A DNA stretch of 64,000 nt from Phyto melanocephala (lineage: Eukaryota; Arthropoda; Insecta; Diptera; Rhinophoridae), in contig OW799234.1 in assembly GCA_941918925.1 (NCBI GenBank), positions 94,157,978 through 94,221,977 of the forward strand, given 5' to 3'. Made by a program: the position numbers and the translations under genes. This document shows, in pieces, positions 10,953 to 21,941 of this stretch (the first letter of the stretch is position 1; every line of letters starts with the position of its first letter). A model generated the notes under the pieces. It saw only the letters and a program-made list of their open reading frames with translations, was not told the origin of the DNA and did not search any database.

Positions 10953-12660
10953 ACGAATTAAAAATGTTTAAAATAAATGAGGTATGAATTAGAAGACTAA
11001 TGATTTAAGAAGTCAAAAATTTTCTTAAATTAATATGTGGTAACAACAAACCCAAAAATTATTATCTTTACTTAAGAACCTAAGGCCATGTTCACACGGC
11101 AATATGAATCTCGTGGTTCGCTCTCTGAATCTCAAATGCGAACCTTGGCGTTCAGACGATAGTTCTGAGGTTTTTCTGAGGTTTATTGAAGTCATTCTTC
11201 TACACTTTGAAATACGTTTCACTATTTCTCTTTTTTCCATTTTAATTTAAATAGATATGTTTACACACATATTTTTTATTTCCACAATAATTTTTCTAAT
11301 ATCTTACACACAGTTTGTTTCTTTGATTTTCTTTGTTAATGTTTTGTTTTTGATTATTCGATTTTTTGTTATCAAAATTGGTAGTAAATTCTTCGAGATT
11401 CGCAACAAGATTCAAAATGAACCATGAAGATTCGCTGTCAAAATTTTGTATGGCGAATCTTGTAGATTTGATCAAGATTCTATCGCGAACCTTGAATGAG
11501 AGAGAACTATGTCCTGCTTATGTTCTATGTGAGTTTTTTATTAGCGAGTTTACGTCACACTCTTCACAAAAACTAAAAACACACTAATCTTATGAACACA
11601 AAGATACCAGAAGAAACATAACGCCAATTGCAATAACATTTTTTCAAAATATTGGTTTTTAGTTATTACACTTTTTAAGTTCTATTACAAAACAAATATT
11701 AGTAAGAGAGTGTTCCAACTTGTATGGAGCTTTTGCGGACCAGCCATTTATTTCAAGTTGTTTAAGGATACAAATTATCGCGGTTTAATTCTTACACTTG
11801 TGGTTTATTTATTGATCTGATGTTGTCAATTTATATTCACAATTTAGTGACGATAATGAAACGAAAAGTCGAATGACGCTCATCTGCGGTTATTATTTGA
11901 ATGTTGTGACTAAATTTTAAAGTTTTTATCAACATAGTGACATCATTATGCTAATCGTATTTTTTGCCTGGCTAGCTACATCATCTTTAAGTGATTTAAT
12001 TAGTTGTGAAATGTATTCCTTAAGCAGTTTTAAGCAATTATTTCAATGTTTTACATGCAGAATAACATCATTAATAAGGTTGTTAATCCTCTTCCCACAT
12101 TTTTGTTAATAATGGGATTAAGAATTCCCTATTTTCCAAGCGGTTGACTGTGTGCTGAGTAAATACAAATTTGTTATAGTTATTTGTTCTATACTTTTTC
12201 ATTTTAAGTTTTTATTTTAAATGTTAAAAAAAAATAGCAGTAGAAACAAGATACTTTTTGTAATAAAATAAGACAAATTTTGTATAAAAAATTTACTTAA
12301 AAAAAATATTTATCATTGAATTTTTCTGTGAACCAAAATTTAAAATTTTAATTAATTTTGTGCTTACACGCAGAGTGTCATACACAACCACAGAAAATTT
12401 ACTTAAGCAAATCACAAGTATAATTTTAATGAAAATTTGAAAACATCATATTTATTTATTTATGAATTTTTTTATTTATAAATAGTTCGAAAATATATAC
12501 AAAACAAATACAATTTTTTTGTTTTAGGTTTGTAAAAATTAAATAGTTTAATTTCATTTTCCAGATATTTATAACATTAAAGGACACCATTTGTTTTGTG
12601 TCCATCCTAGGCCGAGGATAAGGATAAACAAGTCATTTCTTAAATTTTATTTTTATTTTA
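10953..12660. other. Intronic DNA with a weak inverted-repeat patch
   Basis: At 11083-11530 several 'gaatctcg', 'gattcgc' and 'gcgaaccttg' words occur in both orientations, suggesting an old foldback-like insertion beginning near 'catgttcacacggcaa'. The rest is AT-rich. The last 20 bases before 12669 are T-rich with TTTATT, which reads AATAAA on the minus strand and could be the poly(A) signal of the gene to the right. Confidence 0.4.
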
Positions 12661-12668
12661 TTTATAAG

Positions 12669-13229
12669 CTATAAATTTAAAATTCCTTTTGGATCATTTA
12701 TATTCTGTATGCCATATCGGTGGCGTAAGTGCAGAATTTTTCCATTGGTTTTATGCAACTTTTTCAAACCTTCCTCCATTTCACAGATGTAATTGTGTAA
12801 GCAATTATATAACTGGGTAATTTGCAACAATTTCCGGGATATATATTCGTGGCGATACTTTAGTTTAGCTTTTTTTATTTTATTGTTGTACCGTGAACGA
12901 CGACATGCCTCGGCACGTTGTTGGTGTTTTAAAAATTTATCGATATTTTGTGTATTGGCTGATACTGTCACAACATCAATTAAATCATCCTGAGAAGATG
13001 GCAAGTGGTGTTGCGACCGGTTGTTGTCAATGCGTCTTTCAACAATTATGGGATTCTTCAGTAGCATTTGTTCCGTATACTGCTCTTCTTGTTGTATACA
13101 AGCTTTCTTTAGACGATCCATTTCCATTGCTATCATAGCATTGATATTTTCGTGATAAATATTTTTGTCTTGAGTCAAAATGTCTAGGAGTTGTTGTCGG
13201 AGACATTGCATTGCAGAAGAATCTTCCAT
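12669..13229 (-). CDS. sisterlessA-like bZIP transcription factor, paralogue 1
   Basis: A 186-residue intronless protein. Residues 36-66 match the distinctive SisA upstream block: 'MEMDRLKKACIQQEEQYTEQ' followed by MLLKNPIIVERR. Residues 104-130 are a SisA-type basic region (QQRAEACRRSRYNNKIKKAK), followed at about 134-158 by a leucine/hydrophobic coiled segment (LLQITQLYNCL..). In Drosophila, SisA is a bZIP activator that counts X dose by switching on Sex-lethal early in embryos. Length and single-exon structure fit that family. The start is the first ATG below a TATA-like box; no upstream in-frame alternative is needed. The C-terminal tail (HLRHRYGIQN..) differs more from Drosophila SisA than that of the 18.2 kb gene does, so this looks like the more divergent paralogue. 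A role in sex determination is inference. Confidence 0.85.
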   Translation of the reverse strand: MEDSSAMQCLRQQLLDILTQDKNIYHENINAMIAMEMDRLKKACIQQEEQYTEQMLLKNPIIVERRIDNNRSQHHLPSSQDDLIDVVTVSANTQNIDKFLKHQQRAEACRRSRYNNKIKKAKLKYRHEYISRKLLQITQLYNCLHNYICEMEEGLKKLHKTNGKILHLRHRYGIQNINDPKGILNL

Positions 13230-13298
13230 GATAACGGTTAATGTTTAGTTAATTTTGAATATGTTTTTTTCTACGTCTGTTGTGAGTATTTGTATAAC

Positions 13299-13306
13299 TA
13301 TTTATA
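13299..13306 (-). promoter_or_regulatory. TATA-like box of sisA-like paralogue 1
   Basis: TATAAATA on the minus strand about 70 bases upstream of the start codon. A TCAC initiator-like element lies near 13282-13285, slightly closer to the box than the usual ~30 bases. Positional inference only. Confidence 0.45.
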
Positions 13307-13519
13307 TGCTGATAATGACAATGCTTTCACCTTAACAGTTTTAGAAAAAATATAAATTTTTCTTAACATGCTCTTTGCTTTTATACATGTCATTTCGATC
13401 CGCAACATAATTTTGTACGTCATTGTTGTTAACGCTTGTTTACTTATATCATTTTTGCATTGTGTGAGTAGATTATATTTTATGGTCCTGTTTTTCTTTA
13501 CATTTTAATGATTATATTA

Positions 13520-15696
13520 CAGGTAGCTATGAGCCTTTTTTAGGCAATATATTTTTAATGAGCAACGTTGACTTATTGCAGTTTAAGCATCAATTTTCAT
13601 AATATCATATTTTTGATTGATAATTATACTACAAAAAATTAAGATATTGTTGTTGCTTTGTTATAAACAAAATAACATTTGCTTGCCCCAATACCTGGAA
13701 AAAAACAATTTAATCTTTTAAATATTTTGTACTGAAAACCATAACGAGTCCGAGATGTTCATAAGCTAATTAATTTTTTTAATTTATAAAAGCCGGTTTA
13801 ATATGCCAACATAAAGTGAATCACATACATTTTTGTAATATTTTCTTCGTTCAAGATTTAACTCTTTGTCTTATTTTGATTAAATGAATTTTGTTAAAAA
13901 TTTCTCTTTCGTGTTATTCGTAATTTATATTACTTTGGAAAAATAATAAATAATTAAAATTTCTTAATTGCGAACGTAAGATAATTTATATTAGCTAATG
14001 GAGTTTTAAAAAAATGTGTAATTTTTTTAAAAGTGTAATTTTGTGTTTTTTTTTTATATACCAATTTAGAGGGGCGTGTATTATATTATATTATTTAATA
14101 ATATTTAGTAATTTGCCTTTATTTATGTCAAATACTATTGCACTTATAGGACAGCAAAAATTGTAGTTCTCTGATTTTTCATTGGCTTAATTTTAAAAGA
14201 AAACATTACAAACTATATATCGCCGCTGTTCTCACGAATTTAGTTATGTGTTTTTAACTAATTTTTCAGAAGAGCAGAAAAAGCATTTCATTTTGTTAGT
14301 TCATAGTATTAAAGTTACATATATCGACTATTGTTTTTTTCTTAACCAATCAAGATATCCTTAAACGGTTTGGTAGATAAATGTATGACCAACAAAGGTT
14401 CAAAATAATGCAATAAAAAAATTGCAAAAATTGTCACATAACCGATAACGTCAGACGATATACGATATATATATAAAAGAGTAACGTGACTGACTGAGTG
14501 ACTAATTAATCATCACAAATGCAAAATGCTAGAGAAATAAAATTTGGACAATTGGTTCCTCCTTAGTTGTATAGCTCCATAAAGAAAGGATTTTTGGAAA
14601 TTCGAACTTAAAGGGGGTTAAAAAGAGTAAAAACAGGTAAAAATCCGTTTCCTATATCTGCTAAGCCAAATATTAAACAAATTAATTTGAAAAAGTATTG
14701 CAACTTAAACAAAAAAACAGCTGACAGGTATCTGGCCTTTTTTTGAATTTTCAACCCCTAGGAAGTAAAAATGGTTAAATCTATAATTTGGTACTTTTTT
14801 TGGTAATCTATGTAACTTTCAAACAGATAAAGCTAGGAAAAAAATTCTATTAGTTAATCACCAAAAAAATATTAATACTTTTTTGGCACCTTTTTCATGT
14901 TCGTTATTAATAATAAATTCTTATTAAAAAAAAAACAAGTGGTCTCAAGCTCAACGAAAAGAACTACATATGAATAAATTTGCATATTGTCAAGTTGTTT
15001 TTCCAAAATTCAGGTAAATTGTTTTTATTTTTTAGTTATTTTACTACTAAATATTATCTGGCAATCCAAACAGTTACCAACATATAAAAATAATAAAAAT
15101 TTAATTTTAATCCTATTCATGCATATGTTTAGTACGAACAATACACACAAACTTGCAAAAAACAAATATACAATTAAAAACAATACAAAAAAGAAACAAT
15201 AAACCCTTTTATTATATTATCCTTACAAACAAAATGTAAGCAGGTAAAAAACACGACTTATCCCATTTTTCTACGTAATTTTTTCTTTCAAAACTGCAAA
15301 CAGCATGCAGAGACATGCCTTTAACTTGTGTAAATATAAACTGAAGCGAATACAAATTCGCAATGTTTGCATTTAAGAAAAACACAATCAACAAGTTTGA
15401 AAATAAACAATAAACCCTTTTCAATATAAGTACATAAGTATGTACATACATATGAAGCAGGTAGGCAAGCAGTCAGACAAGCAGAAAAACAAACAGACAC
15501 ACAGGCATTTAATCTCATTTTTCAAAAATCACAACAACACTTGTCAAATAGATGATTTAGCGAAAACAAAAACACAAAAGGAAAAATTATTTTTATTATC
15601 CCATGCAAAAAAAAAACAACTGAAATGAGTTGTTTTATTTTTCATTTTTGTATCGTCATAAAAATTCTTACACCATCAACAAAAGCTGTCAGGTAA
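13520..15696. promoter_or_regulatory. Cluster of CAGGTA (Zelda/TAGteam-like) motifs
   Basis: CAGGTAG occurs at 13520-13526 and 15458-15464; CAGGTAA at 14634, 15011, 15241 and 15690; CAGGTAT at 14725 and, on the minus strand, at 13691-13697. That is eight sites in 2.2 kb of DNA with low GC, where fewer than one is expected from base composition. CAGGTAG and its variants bind the pioneer factor Zelda in Drosophila and drive pre-blastoderm genes including sisA. The cluster lies between two divergent sisA-like genes. Enhancer function is inferred. Confidence 0.55.
14455..14980. repeat. Possible unclassified dispersed repeat
   Basis: Contains 'tatatatataaaagagtaacg' type sequence followed by 'gactgactgagtgactaatt', an arrangement I associate with common small insect repeats. 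No second copy is visible in this window, so the call is weak. Confidence 0.25.
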
Positions 15697-15806
15697 TATC
15701 ACAACTGTTTGTTTACACTAGTTGTTGTTATATTAATTGTAAATAAATATGTCAAGATAATATACTTAATTATTTACAATCTAGACCTTGAAACAAACGT
15801 AATTAT

Positions 15807-16133
15807 AACAAGTAAAAGTGCTATATTCGGCCGTGCCGAATCTTATATACCCTTCACAACGTGTAGACATGCAATAACAGTAGTTTGTATCACTATTCAT
15901 ATCATATGAATTACGTACATACATATATAAAAAACATATGTACATATATAAAAACATCCCATTGTAAAATTAAAAATTTACGTGTGTATGTTAAAAAAAA
16001 TAATTTAAAAAAAAATTTTAAACAAATAATTAAAATATAAATACTAAATAATAAATATAAAACAAAAAAATAATCAAAAACAATTTAAAAAAATAAAAAA
16101 AAATTAAAAAAAATAAAAAAAAATTTAAAAAAA
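15807..16133 (+). repeat. INE-1/DINE-like repeat, subfamily B, left part (split copy)
   Basis: Starts 'aacaagtaaaagtgctatat' with the ATTCGGC-CGT-GCCGAAT hairpin, then 'tatacccttcacaacgtgta' and the A-rich middle. It stops abruptly where another full copy begins at 16134. The matching right part lies at 16982-17338, so this is one copy split by a nested insertion. Confidence 0.7.
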
Positions 16134-16981
16134 AACAAGTAAGAGCGCTATATTCGGCCGTGCCGAATCTTATATACCCTTCACAACGTGTAGTCATGCA
16201 ATAACAGTAGTTTGTATCACCATTCATCTCATATGAAATACGTACATACATATAAAAAATATACATATATAAAAAACATCCCATTGTAAAATTATAAATT
16301 TCCGTATGTATGTTAAAAAAAAAAATAAAAAAAAAAAAATTTAAAAAAAAAATTTAAAAAAAAAATTAAAAAAAAAAAAATTTTTCAAAAAATAATTAAA
16401 ATATATATAATTAGTGTAAAACAAAAAAAAAAATAAAAAAAAAAAATTAAAAAAAAATATTAAAAAAAAAATAATAAATAATATATTAAATAAAAAATAA
16501 AAAAAAAATTTTAAAAAAAAATTTTAAAAAAAATTTTTAATATATAAAAAAAATTTTTTTTGGCTCAGCTGGGATTCGATGCCACGTTTTCTCTAACCAG
16601 TATACACGTTTGTATGTATGTATGTTGTTGTTGTAATGTTGTTTTTGTGAAAAAAAAATCGAGGTGGTCGTGGGTTTTTGCTCATATCTCAGTTGTTTAT
16701 GTACCGATGTTTCTGATTTTCAATAGCGATCTACTCCCTAATATTTCTGATATTTTAATACCTCACCCGGGTCCAAGCGATGTCGGGGGGCTTCAAAAAG
16801 TTGATTTCAACATACACACGGACAGACGGTCAGACGGACAGACGGACAGAGCTTAATCGACTTCCCTATTCATAAGCTTTCAGAAAATATATACTTTATG
16901 GGGTCGGAAATGAAAATTGTAGAAATTTCACACGGAATGACAAACCTATATATACCCTTTTTCACTGTGTGAAGGGTATAA
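16134..16981 (+). repeat. INE-1/DINE-like repeat, subfamily B, full-length copy
   Basis: Left end 'aacaagtaagagcgctatat' with a 7-bp hairpin; long A-rich middle; then 'ggctcagctgggattcgatg', 'ctcatatctcagttgtttatg', the ACGGACAGACGG run, 'ggggtcggaaatgaaaattg', and a terminal ACCCTTTTTCACTGTGTGAAGGGT hairpin-like end. End hairpins and the GACCCCATAAAGTATAT-like block (here 'actttatggggtcgg' in reverse) are features of INE-1. The open frame at 16560-16856 is a by-product of the repeat, since it recurs in other copies. Confidence 0.7.
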
Positions 16982-17338
16982 TAATAATAAAAATATAAAT
17001 AATATATTAAATAAAAAATAAAAAAAAAGTTTTTTCAATTGTTTATGTACCGATGTTTCTGATTTTCAATACCGATCTACTCCCAAATATTTCTGATATT
17101 TTAATACATCACCCGGGTCCAAGCGATGTCGGGGGGCTTCAAAAAGTTGATTTCAACATACACACGGACAGACGGTCAGATGGACAGACGGAGAGACAGA
17201 CTGACAAAGCTTAATCGACTCCCCTATTTATAAGCTTTCAAAAAGTATATACTTTATGGGGTCGGAAATGAAAATTGTAGAAATTTCACACGGAATGACA
17301 AACCTATATATACCCTTTTTCACTGTGTGAAGGGTATA
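16982..17338 (+). repeat. INE-1/DINE-like repeat, subfamily B, right part (split copy)
   Basis: Resumes in the A-rich middle ('ataataataaaaatataaat'), lacks the 'ggctcagctggg' block, then runs colinearly with 16690-16981 to the same terminal hairpin. Read together with 15807-16133 it makes one element interrupted by 16134-16981. Confidence 0.7.
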
Positions 17339-18203
17339 AAAAAATAATGAATGTATGAATGTGTGTAACTATATTTGTGATAAGTTTGTACCTCATTTTC
17401 AATATATCAAAACCAAAAATTTTTTTTTTTTGTAAAACAAACCTCAGCTGGGGATATTTTTAAAATCTATTATGCTCTATGAGTCCTGCAAAAAATAGTG
17501 TAGATTGAAATTTTTTAAAACTGTGAACAGTTTGTTGAATTAGCTTAAGGTAGGAAAATATTCTGGTAGATTTTTCTATCAATACCATGAAATATATTTT
17601 TTTTTACTAGACCTTATGTGTACTCTATACTTCGTCCGAGCTTTAATTTCTGTTTTAAAGCCTAAAAATCTTTACTAGTACAATATAAACGATCTCCTGG
17701 GATTAAATTTGTTCAATTCATATATAATTTAGAAATATCTATGCTTTACGTGTTTAAATACATTTAAAAATGTTTAAAGATAGACTGTTGTTAAATATCA
17801 AGATCACGATACAAATTCAACAAACAAATTGTATCTTTTTAAGAATTGTGGGGTGTAGTGAGTACAATCGAAGAGCTAAGCCGCCTTTGACATTCTTAAG
17901 GGGTTCGTAATGGAGTTAAGCAATTCTCAAAACAATAGCAATTTTAGCAATCACACAAACCAGTTTTGACAATTTGTCAAAAAAAGTATACCCTTTATGA
18001 ACGATACTGTTATCTAATTTCTATGTATAATAACAGAAACATTAAAACAATGTACATCTTTACATGCATACATTTAAAAATTGATTCAAATTCTTATCAA
18101 ATATATTATGAAATCATTCTGTGGGCATGTGGCGACGATGTGTAAATGATAAACTGTTAGTGTCTGAGTAAATAATCATTTAAGTTTTAAAAAAATAAAG
18201 TCA
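17339..18203. other. 5' flank of sisA-like paralogue 2
   Basis: Non-repetitive AT-rich sequence. It holds one weak AAGGTAG word at about 17550 but no CAGGTA site; the CAGGTA cluster lies further left, beyond the DINE insertions. Confidence 0.5.
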
Positions 18204-18210
18204 TATAAAA
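18204..18210 (+). promoter_or_regulatory. TATA-like box overlapping the first ATG of sisA-like paralogue 2
   Basis: TATAAAA immediately followed by TG, so the A at 18210 is both the end of the box and the first base of the most upstream ATG. If this is the true TATA box, transcription would begin about 30 bases on and the first ATG would not be in the mRNA. Confidence 0.35.
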
Positions 18211-18971
18211 TGCATTTACCACAGCCAATTGGCATATTAGTAATTACAATCAATTCAGATGTTAAGCAACACTTTGATAGAACAATAAGATTGACACAAA
18301 TGAATTACCACCATCAGTACCAACAACAGCAACCACAACCACAACAATCTGATGGAAATCCAACAGGCCGGATTTTACAAGATGTACCATATGCATTCTT
18401 AACAGAAAATCTAATCCAAATGCAATCCATCAATTCGTATCAACACTTAAGCTCTCAATATATTGATCAAGTTGTGGAAATTGAAATGAAACGTTTGAAG
18501 GCCAATTGCAATCTAGAAGAAGAAAGCTATGTCAAGCAAATGCTATTGGAAAATCCTATAATTGTCGAAAGGCGTACAACATCTCCAACAATGCGCCCAC
18601 AAACATCATCATCATCCTTATTGGCAGCATCATCCCTACACGTAACAAAACCCAATCGTGATGGTGCCAATGATTATTTTAATTCTGGTGTGCAAGATGT
18701 TGATGACAACAATGATGAAGAAACAGTAATACAACGACAACGTTCCGAGTCCTGTCGTCGTTCTCGCATCAATAACAAAATTAAAAAAGTCAAAACTAAA
18801 TATCGTCACAAGTTTATGTCGAACAAACTGCTGCAAAGTAATAATGTGTTGGAATGCCTGCAGAAACTGATTGAACAAACTGAAAATCAATTGATAAGTC
18901 AGGGATTGAATGCAATGCAATTGCTTAAATTGAAAAGAGTTTTCTACAGCAGTTTTATGGCTGGCGAATAA
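18210..18971 (+). CDS. sisA: sisterlessA-like bZIP transcription factor, paralogue 2
   Basis: A 253-residue intronless frame. Residues 35-46 are Gln-rich. Residues 90-122 carry the SisA block (EIEMKRLKANC..EEESYVKQ, MLLENPIIVERR). Residues 176-202 are the basic region RQRSESCRRSRINNKIKK followed by KYRHKFMSNKL. A coiled segment then ends in a tail (EQTENQL..GLNA..L..LKRVF) that aligns well with the Drosophila SisA C-terminus, so I take this as the likelier orthologue. SisA is an early zygotic bZIP protein acting on Sex-lethal in Drosophila; its job outside drosophilids is less clear. The start is uncertain: Met31 (18300, context acacaaATGaa) may be the real one because TATAAAA overlaps the first ATG. 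Transcribed away from paralogue 1, same strand as the host KChIP gene. Confidence 0.88.
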   Translation: MHLPQPIGILVITINSDVKQHFDRTIRLTQMNYHHQYQQQQPQPQQSDGNPTGRILQDVPYAFLTENLIQMQSINSYQHLSSQYIDQVVEIEMKRLKANCNLEEESYVKQMLLENPIIVERRTTSPTMRPQTSSSSLLAASSLHVTKPNRDGANDYFNSGVQDVDDNNDEETVIQRQRSESCRRSRINNKIKKVKTKYRHKFMSNKLLQSNNVLECLQKLIEQTENQLISQGLNAMQLLKLKRVFYSSFMAGE

Positions 18972-19169
18972 GGATTTTTACGTAAGAAAATACTTAAATA
19001 TTTTACTTACATGATTTCTGATGTTATTGGTTATAAATAGCTTCGTGCCACTTCAAACTCTTAATAAGTTACAAATAATATTTTTTTTTTTTTTGTTAAA
19101 ATATTGAAAAAAGTAAATTTTTTTTATTTATAAGAGTATAAAAAATGCAAAAGAAAGTGTTTTTTCATT

Positions 19170-19554
19170 GGGCCAATTCAAAGTGTTTGCATATCAGTCA
19201 TATTTGTACTATTTCATATTATTTTATGCATGCATAAAATTTTTGTTAGTAATTTCCATACAAAAAAAATAATATGACTTTACACATTTGTTTCCTATGT
19301 ATAAGAAATTGTTTATGTTATACTGTTAATCATACTGTCTCTCAGAGAGAATTTCTTCGCTTCTCACCTCTCAGAGAGAATATTTTCTATTTTCTTCTTT
19401 CCTGTGTACATACAATTTTTAACAGCGTCATCTCTTTGTCTTCTTTCTTGTATTAAATACATAATTTGTTAACAAAAGGTGTTCAAAGTCACTAGTCATA
19501 TTAATATGAATTATATGACATAGTACAATATGAGAGTCTGCTTTGAATTGGCCC
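19170..19554. mobile_element. 385-bp MITE with 14-bp perfect terminal inverted repeats
   Basis: GGGCCAATTCAAAG at 19170-19183 faces its exact reverse complement at 19541-19554. Both sides are flanked by ATT (19167-19169 and 19555-19557), a 3-base target duplication. GG-C ends with a 3-base duplication suggest PIF/Harbinger type. Non-coding. It lies about 200 bases downstream of sisA-like paralogue 2. Confidence 0.7.
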
Positions 19555-20149
19555 ATTGTTATATAAAATAAATAGTTAAATAAAGTTTTGCACAACTTAA
19601 AAAGAATCAAACCAAGGTCCCTTAATTATTAATGGAATCAGTGAAGGCCTGTTTGTTCTGAAAATCGAAAAGGTTTATGATCTTATATTTCCAATTACAC
19701 AGTACCTTTGTCTCCAATACCAACAAAAAAAAAACTCATAAAAATGAGTTTTATAGTACAAATAGGATAAAATTAGTTGGTTTGTTATCCTAGTAGTTCA
19801 CTACACTCAAACTGTCAAGTAGAGTCTCTATGACATTGTTTTGACAAAATCACATATCCCGCCAAATTTGGTGTCTTTTGGAATCGGTTTAAAAGAGGGA
19901 TTTTTTTTAAATTATTTCTTGTCTTAAATAATATCTCGTTTATATTTGTCAAAACCAATTTATATCTAAATTATTTATGCAGCTTTAACTCCTTTTTAAG
20001 TCTGAAGATACCTTACCACATTTATATTAAATCGACTCTTTTTGCACGCGTTGCCAATTTCAAAATTATACATGTTCGATTCAAGTAGCTATCGTTCCAC
20101 TGACTGTGCGTATAATATATATAACTAACATATACACCTAATATCAAAG

Positions 20150-21190
20150 TAGGGGCACAAAAGCTCGGCTTGGTCTATTTGAGTGAGATCGTGATTTCGT
20201 AGTCCTCAGCAGAATTGCGACGGCATATGCGTTGGTGATATCCAAAGCAGATCCCTTTTTTGCTAGCTCGTTACCATAGCGACAGAAATCCAAACTAAAG
20301 CACAATCATTTAGCCAACCAAGCCTTGAAAACTCTTTCCTGCAGTGACTGATTAATTCAGAAGTGGTGGTGTATGACTTGAATGACAATACGACGCCTCA
20401 TTGTTGACAAAAACACCAATATTCCCAAGAATTTTCTTGTCATTTAGTGTTCTTCGTGACTCCCAGATAGCGAATATTTCAGCCTGAAATAGGCTACATT
20501 CATCTGGATCTCGGAAAAAAAACTGTACGCATAGCTCGCCAAAAAAGACACCAAATCCAACCCCACAGCCCATCTAAGATCCATCCGTATAAGCCTCTTT
20601 CACTCTTAGGGTGAATTAGAACCTTAAACGTTCTGCCAAAATCCATATACGGGGTGACATAATCAGAAAGTTATTTCAAGATCAAAGGCAGCCCGGCAGA
20701 AAACCCCCACGGGCATATGTTCCCGATCTAAAATATCCAGATGCACTGAGCATTACTGCACTATCTGCTGATATACCATACTATGAAGATCAATAGGATA
20801 AAGATGCAATATAGTATTCAGTCCCTCTGAAAAGCTTATGTAATACCCCCGTAATTCCCCGGAGATACTGTTCAACTGGTCTACAACATTTTTTTCCTCA
20901 CTGCAGTTCATAACACTAGAGATCAATTAATAAATAATAATTGGACGTACGACAGCGGAATAGATCTCCTTAACTATGTAAAGTTTGAATTCACATTTTA
21001 CACAGAACATCTTACGACAAGTGCTGCCGTAGCCTTTTTTACTCTGTATTGGATGTTTAGTTACCATGAAAATTTCGAGTCAAGGATAATGCCCAGATAT
21101 TTCGCCTTGTATTATAGAAGAATTTCACAGATTCCCATACACGGTTTATGATAAAAGCACATTATAATTTTCTAAGTTTGTAGCTTATTT
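20150..21190 (-). pseudogene. Decayed LINE: RT C-terminus and RNase H remnants
   Basis: On the minus strand 21020-21120 reads AKYLGIILDSKFSW..LNI..RVKKATAAL, the post-RT block of Jockey/I-type ORF2. Further on, 20352-20600 reads AYTDGS then GVGFGVFFGE and DECSLFQAEIFAI, the start of an RNase H domain with its first catalytic Asp and Glu. Stops and frameshifts are frequent. GC content is clearly above the surrounding DNA. An old I/R1-like element. Confidence 0.75.
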
Positions 21191-21941
21191 ATTTGTAGCA
21201 GTAGAAAGATGTCTTTTCAGGAGGATGTAGAAGGATATATTAACAATAACAGTCACAAATAAGTCAAAACATTAAAATCCTACACATCACTTTGTAACTT
21301 ATGCAGTCACATTTTGTCTTACTGCCCTTGTGCATTAAAATGTTAAAGTAAAAATCATTAAGAATCATAACATAATTGTGGTCATGATATTGCCCAACAG
21401 TTCTTACGAGTTTTGCACATATAGTAGTATATACCACATAATAGAGAGCATATAATTAATAAACTTCTTCAGATATGTCATTTATATTTTTTTTATATGA
21501 ATGAAACCAAGCTCTTATTTTCGATTCAATACATTTTTTACGAACTTTAAATTGACCATATTTAGTAGTAGAACAAGCGTATTCCACGTTGCTTCAGGAT
21601 TCAAAAAAAGAAATAGATCTATACTTGTTACAAGAAATCAGAGACAATAAATTTTACTCCTTTAGTTACAAACAAAAAAACACGCGGTTAATTGTAAAAT
21701 CCTCCAAAAATTTTATCATGGTTACGCTACACTACATAATTAACCACTGTAAGACTGAGGCGCAAAACTATCAAAGTTAAATGAAAAGTAACAGTTTGAT
21801 TGCCCCAAAATAACAATTTCAATGACAAGCGTTGCCAAATTCGTGTTTTTAGCACAGTGATATAATTAATAAAGGAGCTATTAACTTATGGTTGTAAAAT
21901 AAAATATTACATATATCAACAAGACTGCCACTTTTAGTTAG

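Noticed and set aside
16560..16856. 98-residue open frame also found at 38819-39121
   Set aside because: It lies wholly inside DINE-like repeats and recurs only because the repeat does. It contains the translated CCGTCTGT run and has no protein domain.
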